A stretch of DNA of 28,395 nucleotides from Clostridia bacterium (GTDB taxonomy: Bacteria > Bacillota > Clostridia > Oscillospirales > CAG-272): NCBI GenBank assembly GCA_900754175.1, contig CAAEBS010000165.1, positions 1 to 28,395 on the forward strand. The letters run 5' to 3'. The position numbers were made by a program, and so were the translations under genes. Positions 8,001 to 16,357 of this stretch are shown piece after piece. The notes below the pieces were generated by a model that saw only the letters and a list, made by a program, of their open reading frames with translations, had not been told where the DNA came from and did not search any database. How positions within the stretch are numbered: the first letter of the stretch is position 1; every line of letters begins with the position of its first letter.

Positions 8001-8493
8001 CTGGACCACCGAAGAGTACGAGCAGCTGGCGCTCCAGTTCAACAGTCTGGCGTCGGTGCCGAACTACCCCGGTTCCTACATCATTGACCGTTACACCAAG
8101 TTTGCGTTCCTGAGCGCATTCAACGACGGCGCCAACCCGGTTACCGAGCTGCAGAAGTACATCACCACGATCAATAAGGAAATTACCCGTAAGCGTTCCG
8201 AGTTCGGTCTGGAAACCCTTGACTATGTCGGACAGACATTGGCTGAAAAACGTATGCTCCAGGCAGAAACCGAACTGAAAGACGTTCGGAAATCCTCCTC
8301 GTATTCCGCAAGTTATGACGAAACGTGCAACAACGTGGAAAAACTGATTGCCGGCTATACCACCGAGGATTACGCATCCCTGCTTTCTCTGGCAGACGCT
8401 CTGGAAGAGCTTGACTCCGGACTGTTCCGGAATGTCGTGACCTATATGAGAGAAGCGGCGGCGGCGCTGAAAACCTATGAAGCGTACAAATGA
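5086..8493 (+). CDS. Giant secreted CBM-like/solute-binding fusion protein of a sugar ABC importer
   Basis: Predicted extracellular sugar- or glycan-binding receptor of an ABC importer, 1135 aa. Residues 1-30 form a signal peptide (K-rich start, then LILAVFLTFGGGVLMVGAQ) with no lipobox cysteine, which is odd for a Gram-positive binding protein. Residues about 65-310 look like a first beta-sandwich module. About 326-475 is a second, CBM6/35-like module starting IEAEYFSAAS with a WIEYRFEV strand. About 480-640 is a helical linker. About 645-1060 is a family 1 solute-binding domain with PDVYIGLGQSDVINYA, TWDDVKAAIPIL, MPIGFATYTATYNQL and WEFMKWHVG. The last 75 residues are charged and helical. 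AGGAGG lies 11 nt before the ATG at 5086 but only 5 nt before an in-frame TTG at 5080, which may be the true start. The gene leads the operon and is followed by its permeases, which supports the receptor role. The ligand is unknown. Confidence 0.85.
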   Translation: MKNTKFLKATALILAVFLTFGGGVLMVGAQEGSSSTTDITTSDIRELLNAISYNEYIGEHSDVPRATEEITIPGVDGVFRLKDGSAPAADAESDTVAHKATYDGREGLYLPSNGKVTWTLDGITEAKRYNLVIEYYPVENKSASIERIFSVNGSVPFAEARAMTISKIWKNVYPSGKFEVPAKESASDYLAKAAGMGITAEAKEENGKTYIIYNMPDHWDSDISSLVDEQTIRFFTEDIDLNEIRSSLVQAPEWTTYAFKDANGFLQTPFEFVIEPGEDGKTTIALEAVNEPIVISEIRLVPPEDNISYEEYSARYANKPKGEGKVKIEAEYFSAASSQTIYPISDTTSAINSPVSTGRTILNTVGGDKWQSSGQWIEYRFEVDKSGMYQIAARFKQSILDGMYTSRILSLYSEKGALNEGDDGYYNGVPFEEAARLQFNYDSSWQSGYLTDGKTDFSFYFEEGVVYTLRLEVSLGTMGDIVRRVQESLDSINKDYLNILKLTGPSPDEVRDYGFSRVMPDTMIDMIQQSTNLNNVAAELASIANVKSSMTATLEKVARLLGEMGRDDDNVAKNLEQLKTYIGSLGTWLSDAKTQPLTLDFLVIQNEDEKVPKANANFWQAFVHEISSFFKSFFRNYNRMGAMTEEDAEEVVEVWLAYGRDQSQVIRSLINNDFTPQSGISINLKLVAGSTLLPSILSQMGPDVYIGLGQSDVINYAIRGALVEIEDMDGFDETLVDFNEAAMMVLGIEDANRDLHYYGLPETQNFQMMFVREDILAELNIDIPKTWDDVKAAIPILQANNMQIAMHNDCKIFLYQKGGELFADNGMRINLDSNVALDAFETMCDMFTMYSFPYKYDFANRFRTGEMPIGFATYTATYNQLKVFATEIEGMWGFYPLPGYEDADGNINNVSVSTVSAIVMITGCEDERGAWEFMKWHVGAQCQIDYSNEMVAILGPSAKHATANMSALESMPWTTEEYEQLALQFNSLASVPNYPGSYIIDRYTKFAFLSAFNDGANPVTELQKYITTINKEITRKRSEFGLETLDYVGQTLAEKRMLQAETELKDVRKSSSYSASYDETCNNVEKLIAGYTTEDYASLLSLADALEELDSGLFRNVVTYMREAAAALKTYEAYK

Positions 8494-8524
8494 GAGCAAA
8501 ATCTAATTAAGGAGATAAAAGTTC

Positions 8525-9472
8525 ATGTCACAGAAAACGGCAGAAAAGAAAGCTGTAGCACGCAAGGATATGACCAAAGCGCAGTGGACATGGAAAGAGA
8601 TCAAACGGAATAAGGCAGCTTACTTCATGGTGGCACCTTATATGATCGTCTTTACCTGCTTCACCGTCCTGCCTGTGTTGCTTTCCATTGTTATCAGTTT
8701 TACAGACTTTAACTTGCTTCAAATGCCGAATATTGTTTGGTTCGACAACTACATCCGACTGTTTCTCGATGACGACATATTCCTCATAGCAGCAAAGAAC
8801 ACGTTGATATTTGCGGCGATCGTAGGACCGGTTTCCTATGTGATGTCCCTGATGATCGCATGGTTTATCAACGAGCTTTCCCCGAAGATCCGTGCGGTAG
8901 TTACCCTGATCTTCTACGCACCTTCCATTTCCGGTCAGGTTTACCTGGTATGGCAGACCCTGTTCTCCAGTGACTCCTACGGATGGGCAAACGCATGGCT
9001 GATGAAGCTTGGTATCATTACCAAGGAAATCGCATGGTTTGAAGACAAAAAATACGTAATGCCGCTGTGTATCGTGGTGGCATTGTGGACCTCCCTCGGT
9101 ACGGCGTTCCTTTCCTTTATCGCAGGTTTGCAGGGAATTGACAAAGCGCAGTTTGAGGCGGGCGCCGTGGACGGTATCCGCAATCGTTGGCAGGAGCTGT
9201 GGTACATCACGCTTCCGAATATCAAGCCTCAGCTGATGTTCGGTGCGGTCATGTCCATTACCCAGTCGTTCGGCTTCGGCGGTATCGTAACCGCACTTTG
9301 CGGATTTCCGTCGGTTGACTACGCAGCGCACACCATCGTCCACCATCTGGAGGACTACGGAAGCCAGCGCTTTGAGCTTGGTTATTCTTCCACCATTGCC
9401 GTGGTGCTGTTTGTGGTGATGATCGGTGCCAATGCGCTGATCAAGAAGATGCTTTCAAAGGTAGGTACATAA
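8525..9472 (+). CDS. Sugar ABC transporter permease, MalF/UgpA type (pair 1)
   Basis: Inner-membrane permease subunit of a carbohydrate ABC importer (CUT1 type), 315 aa. A cytosolic basic N-terminus of about 30 residues precedes six or so membrane helices, the first around AAYFMVAPYMIVFTCFTVLP. The EAA loop that docks the ATPase is seen around residues 208-235 as EAGAVDGIRNRWQELWYITL followed by PNIKP, with the conserved G and LP. The ATG follows AAGGAG at a normal distance, 31 nt after the binding-protein gene, and the stop is one base away from the next permease. It should form a heterodimer with the product of 9474-10346. Confidence 0.92.
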   Translation: MSQKTAEKKAVARKDMTKAQWTWKEIKRNKAAYFMVAPYMIVFTCFTVLPVLLSIVISFTDFNLLQMPNIVWFDNYIRLFLDDDIFLIAAKNTLIFAAIVGPVSYVMSLMIAWFINELSPKIRAVVTLIFYAPSISGQVYLVWQTLFSSDSYGWANAWLMKLGIITKEIAWFEDKKYVMPLCIVVALWTSLGTAFLSFIAGLQGIDKAQFEAGAVDGIRNRWQELWYITLPNIKPQLMFGAVMSITQSFGFGGIVTALCGFPSVDYAAHTIVHHLEDYGSQRFELGYSSTIAVVLFVVMIGANALIKKMLSKVGT

Positions 9473-9473
9473 T

Positions 9474-10346
9474 ATGGCAAAGTTAAGAACAAGAAAACAT
9501 AAAGTTGTACTTGCCCGTTCCCGGGGAGGAGACGCCGGTATCATCTTTATCATGGTGATCCTCGGAGCATTCATGTTCCTGCCGATGTACTATGTGGTGA
9601 TCCAGTCCCTTAAACCTCTGGATGAGTTGTGGATGTTCCCGCCCCGCTTCTACGTGGTTTCGCCCACCGGCACCAACTTCAAGGATCTGTTTACCTTGAT
9701 GAGCGGAAGTATGGTTCCTTTCTCGAGATACATTTTCAACACGGTGTTTACCTCCGTGTCCGGTACCCTCGGAAACCTCTTCTTCTCCTCGCTTGCCGCA
9801 TACGCTATGGCAAAGATCAAATTCCCCGGCGGCAAGGGAATGTTCAAGCTGGTAAGAACCTCGCTGATGTTCCACCAGACGGTTACGGCAGTTACCTGCT
9901 TTATCCTGATGAGTGCATTCAAGATCATTGATACCTACTGGGCAATCATCATTCCCGCATGGGGAACCTCGCTTGGTCTGTACCTGATGAAGCAGTTCAT
10001 GGAGACCAATGTGACCGATGCGGTTCTGGAAAGCTCCCGTCTGGACGGCGCCGGAGAACTTCGCACCTTCTGGATGATCGCAATGCCGATGGTTAAGCCC
10101 GGTTGGCTTACCCTGATCGTGTATTCGTTCAAGGATCTGTGGAATGCAGGCGCATCCATCTACATCCATTCCGAACAGCTGAAATCGCTGAACTACGCAA
10201 TTCAGCAGATTACCGCCGGCGGTATCAAGCGTGCAGGCGCAAGCGCCGCCGCTACCGTGGTAATGATGCTGGTACCGATTACCGTATTCGTTGTGACCCA
10301 GTCGAACATTATTGAAACGATGGGCTCCAGCGGTATGAAAGACTGA
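9474..10346 (+). CDS. Sugar ABC transporter permease, MalG type (pair 1)
   Basis: Second permease half of the importer, 290 aa. Family signs are the N-terminal LGAFMFLPMYYVVIQSLKPL, the AYAMAKIKFPGGKGMF segment, and the EAA loop near residues 185-209 (LESSRLDGAGELRTFWMIAM followed by PMVKP). The ATG starts one base after the preceding stop codon, with AAAGGTAGG inside the previous gene as ribosome binding site, so translation is probably coupled. Together with the upstream gene it forms the membrane channel expected to receive substrate from the 1135-aa binding protein. The substrate is not readable from the sequence. Confidence 0.93.
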   Translation: MAKLRTRKHKVVLARSRGGDAGIIFIMVILGAFMFLPMYYVVIQSLKPLDELWMFPPRFYVVSPTGTNFKDLFTLMSGSMVPFSRYIFNTVFTSVSGTLGNLFFSSLAAYAMAKIKFPGGKGMFKLVRTSLMFHQTVTAVTCFILMSAFKIIDTYWAIIIPAWGTSLGLYLMKQFMETNVTDAVLESSRLDGAGELRTFWMIAMPMVKPGWLTLIVYSFKDLWNAGASIYIHSEQLKSLNYAIQQITAGGIKRAGASAAATVVMMLVPITVFVVTQSNIIETMGSSGMKD

Positions 10347-10362
10347 CTACAGGAGGAAAACA

Positions 10363-12594
10363 ATGAGAAAAATACAGGCAATGATTTGTTTGGCATTTGT
10401 TCTGATTATGATTTTGGTTCTTCCTGTCGGCGCTTCTGCACCTTATCAGACTTATACCTACTCCATCAGCGGAACGGCACTGAATTCGCCGGACGCTTAT
10501 ACCCCTGCCAAATCGGTTGACTCCGCTTATATGGGACTGACCGACACGGCAACCATGAAACTCCAGTATCCCAATGCGACCGACGAGGAGCTGAAAACGA
10601 AGGCAGTGGCCATTTCCAACCCCTCCGATATCGAGGTTGACGATGCCAACAACGTGTACATCGCCGATACCGATAACAACCGTATCGTGGTTCTGGACCG
10701 TTACTACAAACTGAAGTTTATCATTGATACCTTTGTCAACGAGCAGGGCGTTGCCGATAAACTTTCTTCCCCGCAGGGCGTGTTCATCACCTCTGACCGC
10801 ACGGTTGGCGGTAAAGTACAGCCCGGACGAATCTTCGTCTGCGACACCAACTCCAACCGTATCGTAACCTTCGACCGTGACGGAAACTTCCTGCGCATCA
10901 TTCCGCAGCCGGAATCCGAGCTGTTCGACGAGGGTGCGGTTTACAAGCCGGTAGCTTTGGCGGTTGACCAGTACGACAGACTGTACGTGGTTTCTTCCAC
11001 AACCTATCAGGGTATCATCGTCATGACCGATGAGGGTGAATTCACCGGATTCATCGGCGCACAGAAAGCTTCGATCTCCGCATGGCAGAGAATCTGGAGA
11101 AAATTCCAGACCGACGAGCAGAGAGCGGCTTCTCAGACCATCGTTTCCACCGAGTTCAACAACATTGCGCTCGTGAACGGAGAGTTCATCTACGTGACGA
11201 CCTCCTCTATCAAGGAAAACACGGTGCTCGGCGCTATCAGATCCAAGTCCAAATCGGGCGACTACGCACCGGTCAAGATGCTGAACGCCGCCGGCTCCGA
11301 GATTATGAGCCGTAACGGATTCTTCCCGCCGTCCGGTGAAATTGATACCGCCAAGTGGCAGGTATCGGATACCATTTACGGTGCTTCCACCGTGGTGGAC
11401 GTAGCTGCCGGACCCGAGCACACCTGGTCGATCGTCGACCAGAAGCGAAGCAAGGTATTTACCTATGACGAGGAAGGAAACCTTCTGTTTGCATTCGGTG
11501 ATACCGGACGCCAGCTCGGTAACATCTCCAGCAAGGGTCTTGCCGGAGTGGTTTACCAGGGCGACTCCATGCTTCTGCTGGATAAGACCGCAAAATCCTT
11601 TACCGTGTACCAGAGAACCGAGTACGGCGACATCCTGATTAACGCACTTCACAACCAGAACGAGCGTCAGTATGACCGTGCGATCGACGACTGGACCGAG
11701 ATCCTCAAGCGTAACTCCAACTTTGACGCCGCTTATATCGGCATCGGTAACGCTCTGTATCAGAGCGGTCAGCACAAGGAGGCAATCTCCTACTTCAAGT
11801 CCGCTTACGATACCTCACACTACTCCAGCGCATACCAGGAACTGCGGAAAGAATGGATCTCCAAGTTCATTCTTCTGATTCCGGTATTCGTTGTTGCGAT
11901 CTGCTTGGCATGGACCAAGTTCATGAAGTTCGCAAAGCGTGTGAACAAGCGTGTGGCGACCTCCGGCAAAAAGCCGACTTACGGTCAGGAATTGCTGTAT
12001 GCGTTCCACGTCATCTTCCATCCGTTTGACGGATTCTGGGATCTGAAACATGAGAAGAGAGGCTCGGTGAGAGCCGGTGCCACGATCCTCGGTATTACGA
12101 TCCTTACCTTCTATTACAATGCAATCGGTAAAGGTTACATTGTAAACCCGCAGGGACAGTACTCCAGTATTCTGGCGGTCGTGCTCAGCGTGTGCGTTCC
12201 GCTTGCGCTCTGGATCGTAGCCAACTGGTGTCTGACCACCCTGTTTGACGGCGAAGGAAGCTTCAAGGATATCTTCGTTGCTTCCACCTATTCGCTCCTG
12301 CCGCTGGTCCTGATCATGATTCCCGTGACGATCGCATCCAACTTTGTGATCTCCACCGAGGCGGATATCCTGAACCTGTTTACCACCATTGCGTATATCT
12401 GGGTCGGAATTCTGCTGTTCTTCGGTATCATGGTAACGCATGATTACTCCATGGGCAAGAACATCATTACCACTCTGGGTACCATTTTGGGAATGGTCTG
12501 CATTATGTTTATTGCAATTTTGTTCTCAACACTTCTCGGAAAGCTGGTAAGCTTCGTTACCAATATCGTAACGGAAATCCAGTTCCGAATGTAA
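10363..12594 (+). CDS. NHL beta-propeller / TPR / YIP1-like membrane protein
   Basis: A 743-residue composite membrane protein. Residues 1-26 are a signal sequence (MICLAFVLIMILVLPVGASA). About 83-410 contain NHL-type propeller blades, for example NPSDIEVDDANNVYIADTD, followed by NNRIVVLD, then LSSPQGVFIT and KPVALAVDQYDRLYVV. About 425-495 hold TPR helices (RQYDRAIDDWTEILKRN, then AYIGIGNALYQSGQHKEAIS). A membrane helix follows near 498-515 (KFILLIPVFVVAICLAW). About 550-743 is a YIP1-like multi-helix domain opening with HVIFHPFDGFWDLKHEKRGS. The topology implies an outside propeller and TPR on a membrane base. It lies between the permease pair and the DUF5696-like gene with short gaps and GGAGG before the ATG. 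A scaffold or sensor role for the transport assembly is inference; no enzymatic motif is seen. Confidence 0.82.
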   Translation: MRKIQAMICLAFVLIMILVLPVGASAPYQTYTYSISGTALNSPDAYTPAKSVDSAYMGLTDTATMKLQYPNATDEELKTKAVAISNPSDIEVDDANNVYIADTDNNRIVVLDRYYKLKFIIDTFVNEQGVADKLSSPQGVFITSDRTVGGKVQPGRIFVCDTNSNRIVTFDRDGNFLRIIPQPESELFDEGAVYKPVALAVDQYDRLYVVSSTTYQGIIVMTDEGEFTGFIGAQKASISAWQRIWRKFQTDEQRAASQTIVSTEFNNIALVNGEFIYVTTSSIKENTVLGAIRSKSKSGDYAPVKMLNAAGSEIMSRNGFFPPSGEIDTAKWQVSDTIYGASTVVDVAAGPEHTWSIVDQKRSKVFTYDEEGNLLFAFGDTGRQLGNISSKGLAGVVYQGDSMLLLDKTAKSFTVYQRTEYGDILINALHNQNERQYDRAIDDWTEILKRNSNFDAAYIGIGNALYQSGQHKEAISYFKSAYDTSHYSSAYQELRKEWISKFILLIPVFVVAICLAWTKFMKFAKRVNKRVATSGKKPTYGQELLYAFHVIFHPFDGFWDLKHEKRGSVRAGATILGITILTFYYNAIGKGYIVNPQGQYSSILAVVLSVCVPLALWIVANWCLTTLFDGEGSFKDIFVASTYSLLPLVLIMIPVTIASNFVISTEADILNLFTTIAYIWVGILLFFGIMVTHDYSMGKNIITTLGTILGMVCIMFIAILFSTLLGKLVSFVTNIVTEIQFRM

Positions 12595-12613
12595 CAGAAA
12601 GGAGGTAGATAAC

Positions 12614-15600
12614 ATGATGGCAAAAAGAATTATATCCACTTTCTTAGCTGTTCTGATGTTTGTGAGCACATTGACGTTGCTGGTCGGAGCAGAGGAAGGC
12701 GAATCGACCTTTACTCCGCAGTATAATACGACCAGCGCAACCCCCACCATGTATTACATGGGCGGCCGTACCGATCCCCAGGATACGGGCAATGACCCCA
12801 CTTCCAAGGAGATCACCAAACCGGAGGATAAGTTGGCAACGATGGACCTCCGCCTGGTAAAGGACGGTTACGAGCTGTATGTGGACGCATACAGCGGAGA
12901 AATTGCCGTGCGCTGCACCGAGACGGGAGAGATCCTGTTCTCTAACCCCTACAATATCGGTGCTTCCAAGAGCACGACCGCATCCATCAAGCTTCAGCTT
13001 CTCTCCCAGGTTGTCGTCAAGTACAAGGATATCACCCTTGGCGACGAAAACACCTATTACAGCGGAGAATGGACGGTTGGAAAGGGCATTGATACCACCA
13101 ACGGCAAGACGCTGGCGAAGGATAAGATCCAGACCAGCCAGCTTGTCATCAAGAACATCAAAAACGGTCTGCGTGTGGAATACACCATCGGTCGTGAACA
13201 GAGCAAGATGCTGGTTCCTCAGCAGATTGAAAAGAACGATTTTGAGACCAAGATCCTTAACGTGATGAAAGAAGCCCTCACCAACGATGAGGACGGCTAC
13301 ACCGCAGAGGACGACTTTACTTACCGGAAAATGACGGCTTACTACTCCCTCAAGGACCTGAGCACCATGACGAGTGAAGCCGCCAAGGCAGAGACCATCA
13401 AGGCATTCCCGATCACCGAAAAGATGGCGGTTTACGTGCTGGACTCCCAGACGACCACCAACGAAATGGCAAAGATCGAGCAGTACATCAAGACCTACTG
13501 CCCCAACTACTCCTACGAGGATCTGGACGAAGACCACCTCAAGACCGAATTTGAGAGCGAGGACGAAAATCCTCCCCTGTTCAAGCTCGCTCTGGAGTAC
13601 ACGCTGGATGAGCAGGGGCTGAGCGTGAGACTTCCCGCAAACGGTATCCGTTTCAACGAGTCTCTCTACGAACTGCTCAGCATTGAGATTCTTCCTTACA
13701 TGGGTGCGGGTACCAACCCCAACCCCGGTTACACCTTCTTCCCGGACGGCTCCGGTGCGCTCTTTGACTTTGAAAAGATTGCCGCACTCGGCACCTCCAC
13801 GACGGTGACCGGTAAGGTTTACGGTCAGGACTACGCTTACCACACCATTACGGGTACGCACCAGGAGATCATCCGCTATCCCGTATTCGGTCTGTGCGAG
13901 ACCGAGACCTTTGAGGCAACGTCGGAAGTAGAGACTACCGAAAAGCAGACCTATACCAAAGACCGTGGCTTTGTCGCTGTGGTGGAGGAAGGCGACGCTT
14001 TGATGGAGCTTTCTTCCTTCCACGCCGTTCGTACCAGCCCGTACAACACCGTGCGGATGATCGTATATCCCCGCCCGCAGGACACCTACAACGTGGCAGA
14101 CGCCATTTCAGTAGGTCAGAACAGCACCTGGACGGTGGTATCTTCCCGCAAGTACACCGGTAACTACAAGGTCCGTTACATTATGCTGACCGACTCCAAG
14201 GTTGCCGCAGACAAGGGAATCTCCGATTACTACGAGTGCTCCTACGTGGGCATGGCGAAAGCCTACCGGGATTATCTGGAATCCAACGGTACGCTGACGA
14301 GACTGAAGGATTCGGATGTTTCTTCGGATATTCCGCTTTACATCGAGACCTTCGGCGCTCTCCAGACCACCGAAAAGTTCCTGTCGATTCCGATCGACGT
14401 CATGACGCCTCTGACCACCTTTGCCGACATCAAAACGATGTACGACGATCTGGCAGACGAGGGCGTGACGAACGTCAACTTCATCATGACCGGTTACACC
14501 AAGGGCGGTATGACCTCGCCGAGAGCGCCGTACCACCTGAAATGGGAAAGTGCCACCAAGAAAGGCGGCATGGACTTTGAAGAGCTGACTGCCTACGCCA
14601 AGGAACAGGGCTTCCAGCTGTTCCCGGACTTCGATTTCGTGTTCATCAAGCAGAACACCATGTTTGACGGTGTCAGCCTGAAAAAGCACGCTGTCAAGAC
14701 CATTGATAACCGTTATACCAGCAAGCGGGAATACAGTGCGACCAAGCAGACCTACATCAGCTACTTTGAGCTTGCACTTTCCCCGGCATATTTCAGCCAC
14801 TTCTATGAGAAGTTCACCAAGAACTATCTGAAGTACGACCCGATCGGAATTTCGGTTTCCACGCTCGGTTCTTATCTGAATTCCGACTTCGATGAGGATG
14901 AACCCTACAACCGTGAGGACGGTAAGGACTTTACGGTCAAGGCGTTTGAGTACCTCGCCGAAAACTACAACAAGGTGATGACCGCCGGCGGTAATGCTTA
15001 CTGCTGGAAGTATGTGGACTACATCACCGACATCGCTCTGGACTCCAGCCGCTTCTCCCAGGCAGCCGCATCGGTTCCGTTCCTCGGAATTGTCCTGCAC
15101 GGATACGTGGAGATCGCCGGAACGCCGATCAACATGGAAGGTAACCTCGATTACGCTATGCTGAAGGCAATGGAGAACGGCGCATCGCTGAAATTCATTC
15201 TTTCCTATCAGAATACCGAAAACCTGAAAGACTACGAGACCCTCAGCAAATACTACTCGGTCCGTTACGACATCTGGTTTGAGGATATGCTGAACCTTTA
15301 CAGGGAGCTGAATGAAGTTCTGAAAGACCTCCAGACCTCTGTGATCGTGGATCACAAGTTCCTCGACGGCGTCCGCATTCCGGATGACGACGAGCTGGAA
15401 GCCGACGCCAAGGTAGCCCTTGAGGCGGCAATCAAGGCAGAGGCAGAACGCCGGAACGCTGAAAAGGAAGCACTGCGCAAGCAGCTCCTGAGCGCCCGTG
15501 TCAACAACCCCACCTATACGCAGAATGTGACAGACGCCTTTGATGCTTCCAATCCTACGTCGATCATCAATATGATGACGACGATCCAGCAGTATGCGGC

Positions 15601-16336
15601 TACGATCAATCTTGTGGACGAACTGGAAACCCGTAAGAACGCATTTGAAACGGCGGATGCCGCTTACAACACCGCAAAAGCTGAGCTGGACGCAATGCAG
15701 TCCACCGATCCGAATTATGCTGCAAAGCAGGCTGAAGTGGAGACGCTGAAGACCGCAAGAGACACTGCGGAAGCTGCTTACGCAGAAGTCAGCGAGCTTG
15801 AGATTACGCTGGATTCTCTGTACACCGCAGCAGTGGATACCATTTTCAAGGTCCGTGAGCTGATGGCAGGTTACGAGGAAATGAAGGCAGGTTACGATCT
15901 GATCGTGGCTGGTGACTACTACACCGCCGCTATCCGTGACGCTCTCAAGCAGAATCTTGACAATGCGGCGGCTGCTTACGATGCGCTGAAGTTGTACGAA
16001 GAACAGATCACAGGCATCGCACAGACCGCTTACGGAAAGATCCTGACGGCATTCCCTGAGACCACCCGTGTTTCCTTTGACAAGTATCTTGAAGAGAAGG
16101 AAGGCGGCAACGCCAACAACGGTGAAAACGAGGGCGGCAATTCCGCTTCCGGCATTGAGACGCAGACCACCGACACCAAGTACGCATCCGATTCCAACAA
16201 GATCGTGTATGAAGTATTTGAAAACGGAACGATCCTGCTTCTGAACTTCAACAACTACGCTGTTTCGGTTACGCTGGACAACGGAGAAGTTTATACGATC
16301 GGCGCATACGGTTACATTGTGCTGAAGAAAAACTGA
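12614..16336 (+). CDS. Giant secreted DUF5696-like protein with possible glycosidase-like barrel and coiled coil
   Basis: A 1240-aa exported protein of uncertain function that I associate from memory with the DUF5696 family. Residues 1-28 are a signal peptide without lipobox cysteine. About 75-560 are beta-rich, with GYTFFPDGSGALFDFEK in the middle and a GFVAVVEEGDALMELSS segment. About 570-890 alternate strands and helices like a (beta/alpha)8 barrel: DIPLYIETFGALQ, a VNFIMTGYTKGG strand, QLFPDFDFVFIKQN and a VPFLGIVLHGYVEIAGT segment. This pattern resembles retaining glycosidase barrels, but no catalytic pair can be named. About 930-1135 is an Ala/Glu/Lys-rich coiled coil. A low-complexity GGN region (about 1160-1175) precedes a last beta module of about 45 residues that ends in YGYIVLKKN. 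AGGAGG precedes the start; ATG codons at 12614 and 12617 are both possible. The protein may process or hold glycan for import. Confidence 0.75.
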   Translation: MMAKRIISTFLAVLMFVSTLTLLVGAEEGESTFTPQYNTTSATPTMYYMGGRTDPQDTGNDPTSKEITKPEDKLATMDLRLVKDGYELYVDAYSGEIAVRCTETGEILFSNPYNIGASKSTTASIKLQLLSQVVVKYKDITLGDENTYYSGEWTVGKGIDTTNGKTLAKDKIQTSQLVIKNIKNGLRVEYTIGREQSKMLVPQQIEKNDFETKILNVMKEALTNDEDGYTAEDDFTYRKMTAYYSLKDLSTMTSEAAKAETIKAFPITEKMAVYVLDSQTTTNEMAKIEQYIKTYCPNYSYEDLDEDHLKTEFESEDENPPLFKLALEYTLDEQGLSVRLPANGIRFNESLYELLSIEILPYMGAGTNPNPGYTFFPDGSGALFDFEKIAALGTSTTVTGKVYGQDYAYHTITGTHQEIIRYPVFGLCETETFEATSEVETTEKQTYTKDRGFVAVVEEGDALMELSSFHAVRTSPYNTVRMIVYPRPQDTYNVADAISVGQNSTWTVVSSRKYTGNYKVRYIMLTDSKVAADKGISDYYECSYVGMAKAYRDYLESNGTLTRLKDSDVSSDIPLYIETFGALQTTEKFLSIPIDVMTPLTTFADIKTMYDDLADEGVTNVNFIMTGYTKGGMTSPRAPYHLKWESATKKGGMDFEELTAYAKEQGFQLFPDFDFVFIKQNTMFDGVSLKKHAVKTIDNRYTSKREYSATKQTYISYFELALSPAYFSHFYEKFTKNYLKYDPIGISVSTLGSYLNSDFDEDEPYNREDGKDFTVKAFEYLAENYNKVMTAGGNAYCWKYVDYITDIALDSSRFSQAAASVPFLGIVLHGYVEIAGTPINMEGNLDYAMLKAMENGASLKFILSYQNTENLKDYETLSKYYSVRYDIWFEDMLNLYRELNEVLKDLQTSVIVDHKFLDGVRIPDDDELEADAKVALEAAIKAEAERRNAEKEALRKQLLSARVNNPTYTQNVTDAFDASNPTSIINMMTTIQQYAATINLVDELETRKNAFETADAAYNTAKAELDAMQSTDPNYAAKQAEVETLKTARDTAEAAYAEVSELEITLDSLYTAAVDTIFKVRELMAGYEEMKAGYDLIVAGDYYTAAIRDALKQNLDNAAAAYDALKLYEEQITGIAQTAYGKILTAFPETTRVSFDKYLEEKEGGNANNGENEGGNSASGIETQTTDTKYASDSNKIVYEVFENGTILLLNFNNYAVSVTLDNGEVYTIGAYGYIVLKKN

Positions 16337-16357
16337 GAAAGGGAGGATTAAAGCTTT

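Noticed and set aside
10309..11775. 488-aa minus-strand ORF opposite the NHL/TPR/YIP1 gene
   Set aside because: No family signature; the plus strand has repeated NHL blades and membrane helices, and the ORF spans the gene boundary of the operon.
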